A stretch of DNA of 45,985 bases, from NCBI GenBank assembly GCA_014762645.1, contig JABURP010000106.1, forward strand, positions 1-45,985, given 5' to 3'. This document shows, one piece after another, positions 1-7,206 of the stretch. Position 1 is the stretch's first letter. The number at the start of each line of letters is the position of its first letter. The stretch is from Crocinitomicaceae bacterium (lineage in GTDB: Bacteria; Bacteroidota; Bacteroidia; Flavobacteriales_D; Crocinitomicaceae). Under the pieces are notes generated by a model, which worked only from the letters and a program-made list of their open reading frames with translations, was not told where the DNA came from and ran no database searches. Position numbers and translations under genes: made by a program.

Positions 1-473
1 GTTTCTTTATCGTAATCTATCTGCATTTGATTGGCTTCATTGTAGGTCTCATTAAACATATTTCTTATTTGGGTTTCAATGGTATTAAAGCTTGTATACT
101 TCGTTGTTTTGATTTCTTTGCGCAGCAATCTGGCGTGATATTCAGTAATATCAAAATGTAATTGCTCGTGTTTTAATATATAACTATTTACACCTTCTTT
201 TTTCCAGGATTTGGATGGATCAAACACGGATTCAATTTTAAATTCCAGGATCACACCGTCACTCTGAAAATCAAGACTTATGGCTGAATGGGTGAGTGCG
301 TGAAATTTTGAGTCATCAGGAACGGGGCCCTGAAAATCTGACCATTTCAGGTCACGCTCTCCCCAATGCACATAATTGTCATTGTTTTGCAGAAAATTTT
401 CACCAACCTGAACGAAAGAGACTAATGTGATTACGCTCAAAAGCAAGAGAAAATATCTGCCTATCAGGTTCAT
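1..473 (-). CDS. DUF922-like secreted protein with HExxH motif (3' end cut by window)
   Basis: The reading frame opens at an ATG at 471-473 and runs without a stop off the left edge, so the C-terminus is missing. About 157 residues are visible. A hydrophobic N-terminal segment (residues 5-21, rich in Leu/Val/Phe) looks like a signal peptide or anchor. The mature part begins with a W-G-E-R-D-L-K-W-S-D-F pattern and continues to HEQLHFDITEYHAR, a layout I recognise from DUF922 proteins, which are predicted secreted zinc-dependent peptidases. HEQLH fits a zinc-binding HExxH site, but catalysis is inferred. It lies 80 bases downstream of the globin gene on the same strand; nothing shows that they are functionally linked. 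Confidence 0.7.
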   Translation of the reverse strand, partial: MNLIGRYFLLLLSVITLVSFVQVGENFLQNNDNYVHWGERDLKWSDFQGPVPDDSKFHALTHSAISLDFQSDGVILEFKIESVFDPSKSWKKEGVNSYILKHEQLHFDITEYHARLLRKEIKTTKYTSFNTIETQIRNMFNETYNEANQMQIDYDKE

Positions 474-553
474 AAAGGATTAGGTTCAATAACCATACCG
501 AATATAATAATTTGCTTTTACAAATTGTGTAGAGATCTAATTTAACATCTAAA

Positions 554-928
554 CTAACTGTTAACCATGTGGTTGGCTAGTTTTGGGAAGCAGTTATACA
601 AAGCGGTTTTGTAATTTTCGTCCCAATCCAATGTTTCTATGGCTTCTTTCATCAATCGCAACCATTCATCCCTGGCAGCAGCATCAATTTTATGCGGTAG
701 ATGTCTCATTCGCATTTTTGGACTCCCATATTTTTCATTATAGCGAGGAGGCCCACCTAAAAATTGAGTTAAAAAACAATATTGTTTATCTTTTATGGTC
801 AGTTTATCTGTCTTGTTGAACAATGGTCCAATGATTTCGCTTTCAAAAACACGGTCATAAAATGCATCCAGAAGTTGCTGTAAACGTTTATCTCCAAGTT
901 TTTCGTAAATTGTCGGTAATCTATCCAT
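554..928 (-). CDS. Truncated haemoglobin, group II (YjbI-like)
   Basis: A 124-residue protein of the usual length for truncated globins. The stretch GGPPRYNEKYG followed by MRMRHLPHKI matches the E-F region of group II truncated haemoglobins such as Bacillus YjbI. His76 is the expected proximal haem ligand, Tyr24 fits position B10 and Trp89 fits G8, the residues that stabilise bound oxygen in this group. The ending ANHMVN is also typical. The likely role is binding of O2 or NO, or peroxide chemistry, in the cytoplasm; no reductase partner is adjacent. The start at 928 is the first in-frame ATG and gives a family-like N-terminus. The gene is divergent from the OmpA-like gene, with promoters packed into 66 bases. 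Confidence 0.9.
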   Translation of the reverse strand: MDRLPTIYEKLGDKRLQQLLDAFYDRVFESEIIGPLFNKTDKLTIKDKQYCFLTQFLGGPPRYNEKYGSPKMRMRHLPHKIDAAARDEWLRLMKEAIETLDWDENYKTALYNCFPKLANHMVNS

Positions 929-950
929 TATTATAGGTTTGGCATGAATT

Positions 951-983
951 GTGAATCTTTAAGTCAAAATTACCGTATATTTG
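951..983 (+). promoter_or_regulatory. Putative sigma-ABfr-type promoter for the OmpA-like gene
   Basis: TTG at 951-953 and TATATTTG at 976-983, separated by 22 bases, match the Bacteroidota housekeeping promoter (TTG, about 19-23 bases, TAnnTTTG). The start of transcription would fall only a few bases before the ATG at 995, leaving a very short leader. The -7 box lies 3 bases from the opposing globin -7 box. Confidence 0.5.
965..972 (-). promoter_or_regulatory. Putative -7 element for the globin gene
   Basis: On the minus strand this reads TAATTTTG, a full match to the Bacteroidota TAnnTTTG -7 consensus. Transcription would begin near 958, about 30 bases before the globin ATG. No clear TTG -33 element is found at normal spacing, so this is a consensus-based call only. 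Confidence 0.4.
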
Positions 984-994
984 TGTATTAGAGC

Positions 995-2182
995 ATGATT
1001 CAGCGGCGCTTGCTATCCATAGTACTTATCTTAACTTGCATACACTCCTATTCTCAAGGGTTCAAGATGCATTATTCAAATTCTATCGCCGATTGTTTCG
1101 GAGCAGTAGAAGTGTTGGATTTTGATCATCCATCCAATGTGACGTTTCCTGGGAATTATGGTAATAGGGATGATTTTATTACAATGAATCCTGATTTTCA
1201 TGAAGTTAACTCGGTTTGGTTGCGACTTGAACCTAATCTTGAAGGAACTTTCGAATTTGAAATAACCACTGAAGATCATACCGATTTTAGTTTCGTTTTG
1301 TTTAAAGCAAAAGATAATTCGTTTTGCGAGCAGTTAGAAAATGACCAGGTTCGTCCTATTTTGGCGTCTCAATCATCATACTACCCTAAAGGAGTTGGTT
1401 TTGAGTCAGATGACAAGAACTTTAAACCTTCTATTGAAACACAGTACAACGACGTTTATTACTTGTTAATTCATACGAATTCAACTTATCAAGGTAAAGT
1501 TAAGGTGAAGTATAAACGCATTGGTAAAGTTAGAAGAACGGTTAGTGAGATACAGGATTTTAGAAGAGATAAGAATGATCCCATGATCAGGGTTCGTATT
1601 CGTGACGCTGAAACCCTGGAACCGGTAGAAGCAAACCTTATCATTAATGGAGTAGGACGCGATAATGCACTCTTTATGGGGACAGATTTTATTTTCTCTG
1701 GAAAGCGTGTTAAGCAACTTCACATTGAATCAAACACACCGGGATATTTCATGTTTATAGAGGATGTCGTACTGGATAAAAAAGCAGATGAAGACGCAGA
1801 TATATTAATTGAATTAGAGAGATTGACTTCCGGTAAAAAACTTCAATTAGAAGACATTAAATTTTATCAGGATTCGGATGAATTTTTACCAATAGCAATG
1901 CCTGCACTAAAAAGATTGTTAGATTTTCTGGCACTCAATGATGAAATACGCATTGAAATTCACGGACACGTAAATGCACCGGATATGGAGAATAGTAGGC
2001 GAATACAGTCTTTATCAGAACAAAGAGCCAAAGCTGTTAAAAAGTTTTTGAAGAATAATGGAATAGACCCTGACCGGCTTGAAGCAAAGGGATTTGGAAA
2101 TACCCAAATGATTTACGAAGATCCTAAAAAACCCGAAGAAGAAGAAGCAAATCGTAGGGTTGAGATTCTCATTATAGAGTGA
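995..2182 (+). CDS. OmpA-family outer-membrane/peptidoglycan-anchored protein
   Basis: 395 residues. Residues 1-21 form a signal peptide ending in SYSQ, a typical Bacteroidota cleavage context. The middle part (about 25-280) is beta-rich and not recognised beyond a pre-peptidase-like fold. The C-terminal region (about 285-395) is an OmpA-type domain: an IEIHGHVNAP strand, then SEQRAKAVKKFLKNNGID, the AKGFG turn and a terminal NRRVEI. This domain normally binds meso-diaminopimelate in peptidoglycan and ties the outer membrane to the wall. The stop codon overlaps the tsaB start (TGATG), so the two genes are probably co-transcribed and translationally coupled, although no functional link is evident. 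Confidence 0.85.
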   Translation: MIQRRLLSIVLILTCIHSYSQGFKMHYSNSIADCFGAVEVLDFDHPSNVTFPGNYGNRDDFITMNPDFHEVNSVWLRLEPNLEGTFEFEITTEDHTDFSFVLFKAKDNSFCEQLENDQVRPILASQSSYYPKGVGFESDDKNFKPSIETQYNDVYYLLIHTNSTYQGKVKVKYKRIGKVRRTVSEIQDFRRDKNDPMIRVRIRDAETLEPVEANLIINGVGRDNALFMGTDFIFSGKRVKQLHIESNTPGYFMFIEDVVLDKKADEDADILIELERLTSGKKLQLEDIKFYQDSDEFLPIAMPALKRLLDFLALNDEIRIEIHGHVNAPDMENSRRIQSLSEQRAKAVKKFLKNNGIDPDRLEAKGFGNTQMIYEDPKKPEEEEANRRVEILIIE

Positions 2183-2859
2183 TGGCGTTGATATTAAACC
2201 TTGAAACAGCCACAAAAACGTGTTCTGTTGCATTGGCACAGGATAGTGAAATAGTGGCGGTAGAAGAATTCACCTCAGAAAAGTTTTCACACGCGGAGAA
2301 ATTGAATCTCTTTATTCAGAAAGTGCTCGAGTCTGCGAACTTTAGTATGAAAGACCTTGATGCTGTAGCGGTAAGTGCCGGTCCGGGTTCATACACGGGG
2401 TTGAGAATAGGTGCCAGTACCGCTAAGGGCATTTGTTATGCCCTGGATATTCCACTTATTAGCATTAATTCCTTGAAAGCGCTGGCAAATATGGCAGAAA
2501 CTGGTGATTCCTTAATCTGTCCAATGTTTGATGCAAGAAGAATGGAAGTTTATGCTGCAGTTTATGATTCGGATTTGAATACCATACAATCTACGAATGC
2601 CGTTGTCGTGGATGATGAAAGCTTTGCTGATTTTCTGAAAGAGAAGCAAGTGATTTTTATGGGTCCCGGAGCTGAAAAGTGTAAAGAGGTATTGAAAGCT
2701 GACAACGCCATTTTTGACCTGAGTACTCCTGTTTCAGCTAAAGGAATGGCAAGCTTGAGTTACGAGAAATTTAAAGCAAATGAGTTTGAAGATGTCGCAT
2801 ACTTTGAACCAGCGTATCTGAAAGATTTCGTTGCCGGTAAACCCAAAAAATTGATTTAA
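2182..2859 (+). CDS. tsaB: tRNA threonylcarbamoyladenosine biosynthesis protein TsaB
   Basis: 225 residues from the ATG at 2182, the usual size for TsaB. It has the ASKHA-fold opening ILNLETATKTCSVAL and the signature AVSAGPGSYTGLRIG near residues 62-77, followed by the KGICYALDIPL helix and the MFDARRMEVYAA strand that TsaB shares with TsaD. TsaB is the non-catalytic partner that dimerises with TsaD and, with TsaE, supports t6A formation at position 37 of ANN-decoding tRNAs in the cytoplasm. A GTG three bases upstream is also in frame, but the ATG overlapping the OmpA stop is preferred because it gives the normal MALILN start. tsaD and tsaE are not in this window. Confidence 0.95.
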   Translation: MALILNLETATKTCSVALAQDSEIVAVEEFTSEKFSHAEKLNLFIQKVLESANFSMKDLDAVAVSAGPGSYTGLRIGASTAKGICYALDIPLISINSLKALANMAETGDSLICPMFDARRMEVYAAVYDSDLNTIQSTNAVVVDDESFADFLKEKQVIFMGPGAEKCKEVLKADNAIFDLSTPVSAKGMASLSYEKFKANEFEDVAYFEPAYLKDFVAGKPKKLI

Positions 2860-2896
2860 AAACTCAATTCTGAGTAAGATCACATCTGAATAACAC

Positions 2897-2929
2897 TTTG
2901 GTCACTCAGGGTAAAACTCATTAACTTTA
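2897..2929 (+). promoter_or_regulatory. Possible promoter for the DUF1508 gene
   Basis: TTTG at 2897-2900 and TAACTTTA at 2922-2929 are 21 bases apart. The -7 box differs from TAnnTTTG at its last base. The ATG follows 21 bases later. Weak, consensus-based call. Confidence 0.3.
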
Positions 2930-2950
2930 GTTTTAAAGAAAACTTACGTT

Positions 2951-3130
2951 ATGAATAATCCAAAATTTCAAATTTTCACAGGAAAAGACGGACAATATTA
3001 TTTCAGATTGAGAGCTGCAAATGGTGAGATTGTATGTAGCAGTGAAGGGTACACTACCTTACAAAGTTGCAAACACGGCATTCAGGTGATTAAGGATATT
3101 GCCAAAGATGCCCCGGTTGAGGTAGAGTGA
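2951..3130 (+). CDS. Small DUF1508 (YegP-like) protein
   Basis: An ATG at 2951 opens a 59-codon frame ending in TGA at 3128-3130. The product starts MNNPKFQIFTGKDGQYYFRL, then reads ANGEIVCSSEGYTT and ends in an Ile/Lys-rich helix. The pattern of F-x-I-F-x-G-K-D-G-Q-Y-Y-F-R-L, G-E-I-V and S-E-G-Y is that of a single DUF1508/YegP repeat, a small beta-alpha unit of unknown function widespread in bacteria. E. coli YegP has two such repeats, so this is a one-repeat version. It is convergent with gpmI, with only 2 bases between the stop codons. Confidence 0.8.
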   Translation: MNNPKFQIFTGKDGQYYFRLRAANGEIVCSSEGYTTLQSCKHGIQVIKDIAKDAPVEVE

Positions 3131-3132
3131 TA

Positions 3133-4650
3133 TCAGCAAATTAGCGATTCACCTGTCATTTCTTCTGGTAAATCTATCTCCATAAGGTCTAGAATTGTTG
3201 GCGCAACATCTCTTAGTATTCCGTCCTTAACAGAGTTTGTATCGTTATCCAGTACAATGACTGGGACTGGGTTTAACGAGTGAGCTGTATTCGGTGAACC
3301 ATCTGGGTTAATTACGTAATCTGAATTTCCGTGGTCCGCAATAATGATAAATGAATATCCTTTTTTCTGACCGGCTTCCACGACTTCTTTAACACAACTG
3401 TCAACATATTCAGCAGCTTTGATTATAGCATCATAGACACCTGTATGTCCAACCATGTCCGTGTTGGCAAAGTTCAAACAGATAAAATGTGGTTCGATTT
3501 TGTTCATATAATCAATTACCGCATCTTTTACTTCACCAGCACTCATTTCCGGTTGTAAATCATAGGTGGCAACCTTTGGTGATGGAATCATAATTCGTTC
3601 TTCTCCACTAAAAGTGTTTTCTCTTCCTCCTGAAAAGAAAAAACTGACATGTGGGTATTTCTCCGTTTCTGCTATTCTCAATTGCGATAATCCGGCATTT
3701 GCCACAACTTCACCAAGTGTATTTTTAAGGTTGTCATTCTCAAAAATGACATGAATACCATGAAATGTTTTATCATAGTTCGTCATGGTTAGGTAATGCA
3801 GATCTAACATGTGCATGTTTTGCTCATGGTAATGTTGCTGTGTCAGGGCCATTGTAATTTCCCGGCAACGATCTGTTCTGAAGTTAAAGCATATCACTAC
3901 ATCTCCGTCTTCAATAGTGGCTATTGCAGAACCATTTTCAGTAATTACTTTGGCTGTAATAAATTCATCTGTGACGTTTTGATCATAAGAGTGTTGAATA
4001 GCCGCAATGGAGGAGTCAAATTGTTCCCCCTCACCATGAACCAGCAGATCGTAAGCTAATTTTATCCTTTCCCAGCGCTTATCTCGATCCATAGCGTAAT
4101 ATCTACCAATCACAGAGGCAACTTTTATGGATTGATTTGAAATATGATCTTCCAGGGTTTTCAGATGTCCTAAACCGGTCTTAGGATTGCAGTCTCGGCC
4201 ATCAGTAAATGCATGAATGTAGGCATTGTCAATCCCATATTCATCTACCATATCGCAAAGTGCAAGCAAGTGATCAAGTGAAGAATGCACACCACCGGTG
4301 GAAACCAATCCCATCATATGTAATTTTTTTCCTTTGGCTTTTGCATGGTTCAGAGCCTCTAGAAGGACCTTGTTTTTTTGAAATTCTCCATCTTTGATCG
4401 ATTTATTGATGCGGGTGAGTTCCTGGTAAACGATTCGTCCTGCACCAATATTCAGATGACCGACTTCTGAGTTACCCATTTGACCTTCTGGCAAGCCCAC
4501 ATTTTCTCCATGTGTTAAAAGTTCTGCAGAAGGGTGGTTGGCTTCCAGTTCGTCCATAAATGGAGTATCTGCGTTGTAAATGCCATCTGACTTGGATTTA
4601 TCTCCATGGCCCCATCCATCTAATATTAATAGTGCAACTTTTTTACTCAT
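3133..4650 (-). CDS. gpmI: 2,3-bisphosphoglycerate-independent phosphoglycerate mutase
   Basis: 505 residues, normal for the cofactor-independent mutase. It interconverts 3- and 2-phosphoglycerate in the cytoplasm (glycolysis and gluconeogenesis). The alkaline-phosphatase-superfamily opening VALLILDGWGHG carries the metal ligand Asp11; GQMGNSEVGHLNIGAGR carries the catalytic serine Ser61 that forms the phosphoserine intermediate. Further signatures are HAFTDGRD, VIGRYYAMDRD, CFNFRTDR, FANTDMVGHTG and IIADHGNSD, the last two supplying manganese ligands. The start ATG at 4650 shares a base with the stop of the upstream histidine kinase gene, giving TAATG overlap. Confidence 0.97.
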   Translation of the reverse strand: MSKKVALLILDGWGHGDKSKSDGIYNADTPFMDELEANHPSAELLTHGENVGLPEGQMGNSEVGHLNIGAGRIVYQELTRINKSIKDGEFQKNKVLLEALNHAKAKGKKLHMMGLVSTGGVHSSLDHLLALCDMVDEYGIDNAYIHAFTDGRDCNPKTGLGHLKTLEDHISNQSIKVASVIGRYYAMDRDKRWERIKLAYDLLVHGEGEQFDSSIAAIQHSYDQNVTDEFITAKVITENGSAIATIEDGDVVICFNFRTDRCREITMALTQQHYHEQNMHMLDLHYLTMTNYDKTFHGIHVIFENDNLKNTLGEVVANAGLSQLRIAETEKYPHVSFFFSGGRENTFSGEERIMIPSPKVATYDLQPEMSAGEVKDAVIDYMNKIEPHFICLNFANTDMVGHTGVYDAIIKAAEYVDSCVKEVVEAGQKKGYSFIIIADHGNSDYVINPDGSPNTAHSLNPVPVIVLDNDTNSVKDGILRDVAPTILDLMEIDLPEEMTGESLIC

Positions 4651-5549
4651 TAAAATTGTATTTCAACCGTTAACCCTTGAGGGGTATTATCTTTTAGTAG
4701 TATTTTACCGTTTTGTTTTTCTACCAGAAACTTGGTGATGTACAATCCAAGTCCCGTTCCTTTTGATTTACGTGTTGACTCATTTTCTACACGATAGAAC
4801 TTTTGGAATACACGTTCTTTTGCTATGGCGTCTAATCCAATTCCCTGATCAGAAACCTGAAGAATGGCATGATCACCACTTTTAAAGAGTCGGATATCTA
4901 TTGCACTTCCTTTCGGTGAATATTTACAGGCATTTTCAATCAAGTTATAAATGATGCTGTCCAGTGCTTCCTTGTCCAGGCTTGCGGTAATCTTTTCCGT
5001 TTCCAGATTAACCTGAAAATCTTTCATTAAAGTTTGGTTCAGGATATGTATTTTATCCTTCAGGTATTCATCTAACTGAACGTCTACTTTATGAATAAAA
5101 TAATTTTGACTTTCAATATTTCGTGCGGTGAGGATATCTGATATGAGATGGTTTAGTCGTTTTACTTCGGTGAGAGATTTGTCATAGATCTCACTTCTTT
5201 TTTCTTCGGTAAGCTCCCGTTTCTTTAAGGTCTCCAGGAAAAGTCCCACCGAAGCTAAAGGAGTCTTGAGTTCATGGCTCACAGATTGTAAAAAGTTTTG
5301 TTGGAGTTCATTGACAGCTCTTTCTTTTCTGAGAGATTTTCTGATCATGAAAGCGATACCTAATAGAATAAAAAGAAAAACAATTCCTTCACCGAGTAGC
5401 ATCCATGTTTTTTTCTCGAGTATGGCAGGGTCGTAGGTTTTTTGATATAGTGAATGAATAAGATAGAGCCACCAGCTACATTGCACGATCAGATACACTA
5501 CAAGGATGTAGAACAGAAATACTGGATTTTTTAATTTCCGTCTGAACAT
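4650..5549 (-). CDS. Membrane sensor histidine kinase (no adjacent response regulator)
   Basis: 299 residues. Two hydrophobic segments (about 11-32 and 51-68) bracket a very short extracytoplasmic loop of roughly 18 residues. Then follow a HisKA dimerisation domain with the phosphoacceptor His92 in SVSHELKTPLAS, and a HATPase domain with the N box (Asn206 in NLIENACKYSP), G1 box (DQGIGL at 234-239) and G2 box (GTGLGL at 264-269), plus the F box FQKFYR. All catalytic motifs are intact. The short loop suggests membrane or intracellular sensing rather than a large ligand-binding domain. No response regulator is adjacent; the only tight partner is gpmI, whose start overlaps this stop. The kinase is therefore orphan within the window and its signal is unknown. 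Confidence 0.93.
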   Translation of the reverse strand: MFRRKLKNPVFLFYILVVYLIVQCSWWLYLIHSLYQKTYDPAILEKKTWMLLGEGIVFLFILLGIAFMIRKSLRKERAVNELQQNFLQSVSHELKTPLASVGLFLETLKKRELTEEKRSEIYDKSLTEVKRLNHLISDILTARNIESQNYFIHKVDVQLDEYLKDKIHILNQTLMKDFQVNLETEKITASLDKEALDSIIYNLIENACKYSPKGSAIDIRLFKSGDHAILQVSDQGIGLDAIAKERVFQKFYRVENESTRKSKGTGLGLYITKFLVEKQNGKILLKDNTPQGLTVEIQF

Positions 5550-5615
5550 GATGCAAATTTCGCGATAAATCTAAAAATGAAAGCGTTCAATGTTATTAAA
5601 ATCCCTTAAATCAAG

Positions 5616-5642
5616 AAAACCGCCACAAAAAGGGGCGGTTTT
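5616..5642 (-). terminator. Rho-independent terminator
   Basis: A perfect 9-bp stem (AAAACCGCC with GGCGGTTTT) around a 9-base loop lies about 20 bases past the stop of the T9SS gene at 5664. Reading on the minus strand it ends in a T-run. It may work in both directions but serves the minus-strand gene. Confidence 0.8.
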
Positions 5643-5663
5643 CAATGAAATTATTTGAGCAGC

Positions 5664-7151
5664 TTAATGTCTTATGACAAGCTTTTTAGTGATTTGTCCG
5701 TTAGCTGTTGTCACCCGTACAAAATACGAACCATTTGAAAAGGCACTGGTTGGTATTGTTACGACTGATCCTGTTGATTGTTCACGCATTACGGGTTGCC
5801 CCAGAATATTGATTAGTTCAACTGTGGCCGGTCCATTCAATCCTGAAATACTTACACTGGTATTGGCAGGGTTCGGATACATTTTAAAATCAAACTCATT
5901 ATTTTCAACACCAACGTCATCCGTGGTTACCTGATACATTATTGAATCAATTCCACACTCGTTGTACACGTATAACCAAACATCATAAGTAGCAATTGAG
6001 TCATACTGATGAGTAGGGTTGTCCATACTTGTACCGGCTGTTGTATCGCCAAAATCCCACCAAATTGAATCTGCGTAACTTGACGTATTCGTAAAATCAA
6101 CTGTTGAAGCTGTTTGAACAAATGTAAAATCAGCTACTGGTTCGAATTTTACATGGATAGGTGTTGTTACTTGTCCCACACATACTGGAGAAGCAAAATT
6201 GTGCCTGGCAAGTGTGTCGTTTAAAGTAATATCGAAGTCACCAGAAGTTGTGTAAGTGTGACATGCTGTAGTAAGGTTAGTATTTTGGAATCCATCTCCC
6301 CACAACCATAATATATGATTAGTTGGAGTTGAAGAGTAGGCATTATAATGATGATTACTATAAATAGCACTTTGCGAGTAACTAACACAAGCTGCACTCA
6401 CAACATCCGGGCAAATCGTATCGTCAGATAATAAAAATCCATCATTTAAGTCATAATTTACTACCGGACTAATGAGATAATCTCCATCATAAGTTGGGCC
6501 GAAAGTATTGTATCCATTATACCACCCAATAAAAGACGAATAATTAGGATTACCATAAAATAAATATGAAACAGCTTCTCCATTACCGTCACCTCCAGCA
6601 AAGTCGCTAACCATTAATTTCAGGGAGTCATCATCCGGTGTAAAAATGGCCACCATGTAATCATCTGTAACAGTCACTGGTGTATCAAATACGCTATTAA
6701 CGCGAACATTTGGTAGCACAATTGTATAATTCTGGTGTGTAACCCACACTGTATCAACAGCAAGTAATGCTCCTACTGTATCGCCAACTGGCTCATAATC
6801 GTATAGGTGCGTAATTGCTATAACTGAATCAACAGTTGGATTTGTTTCAAAGGCATAAAAAGTAATGCCACTAACTTCAATTGGGACGGGTGCATGGAAT
6901 CGCTGCGCTCTACCGTTATAAGTATTTGCTGCCGCTGCTGTTCCAATCCGAATATCTTCATAGTAAAGTAAACTAGTTTTATTCAATCCAACATAATCGT
7001 TGATATATGCACCACATGAATCACCAGGAGCCTTGTTTTGTAGTGTCATCACAGGTTCAAGTCCTGTAGCTGTCGCATCTGGATAAGTTAACTGAGCATT
7101 GAGAATAAGAGGGGAACAAAAGGCCAGAAAATAAAGTATGAGTTGTTTCAT
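5664..7151 (-). CDS. T9SS type A secreted protein with PKD domain
   Basis: 495 residues. The N-terminus MKQLILYFLAFCSPLILNAQ is a signal peptide ending in the usual NAQ. Residues about 20-250 form an unrecognised beta-rich region. Two PKD-like stretches follow: one around 270-330, and a clearer one at about 340-410 with WWDFGDTTAG and HQYDSIATYDVWLYVYN. The last ~75 residues are a type A sorting domain: the FKMYPNPANTSVSISG start, an ELINILGQ turn, GSYFVRVTTANGQ and the basic ending KKLVIRH. Such proteins are exported by the Sec and T9SS pathways and anchored or released at the cell surface. No catalytic motif is seen. A strong terminator follows. Confidence 0.88.
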   Translation of the reverse strand: MKQLILYFLAFCSPLILNAQLTYPDATATGLEPVMTLQNKAPGDSCGAYINDYVGLNKTSLLYYEDIRIGTAAAANTYNGRAQRFHAPVPIEVSGITFYAFETNPTVDSVIAITHLYDYEPVGDTVGALLAVDTVWVTHQNYTIVLPNVRVNSVFDTPVTVTDDYMVAIFTPDDDSLKLMVSDFAGGDGNGEAVSYLFYGNPNYSSFIGWYNGYNTFGPTYDGDYLISPVVNYDLNDGFLLSDDTICPDVVSAACVSYSQSAIYSNHHYNAYSSTPTNHILWLWGDGFQNTNLTTACHTYTTSGDFDITLNDTLARHNFASPVCVGQVTTPIHVKFEPVADFTFVQTASTVDFTNTSSYADSIWWDFGDTTAGTSMDNPTHQYDSIATYDVWLYVYNECGIDSIMYQVTTDDVGVENNEFDFKMYPNPANTSVSISGLNGPATVELINILGQPVMREQSTGSVVTIPTSAFSNGSYFVRVTTANGQITKKLVIRH

Positions 7152-7206
7152 AGTTAAATGTGTTAGTTACATATACTAACGAAAATAGTGAATTTTGGGT
7201 TGGTAA

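Noticed and set aside
509-526. AATTTG/CAAATT hairpin downstream of the globin gene.
   Set aside because: Only six A/T-rich pairs and no T-run; too weak to call a terminator.
2179-2181. In-frame GTG as the tsaB start.
   Set aside because: It adds one residue only; the ATG at 2182 overlapping the OmpA stop gives the family-typical N-terminus.
2870-2909. Inverted repeat CTGAGT/ACTCAG with a 28-base spacer after tsaB.
   Set aside because: Short arms and long spacer; expected by chance, although it lies near a promoter candidate.
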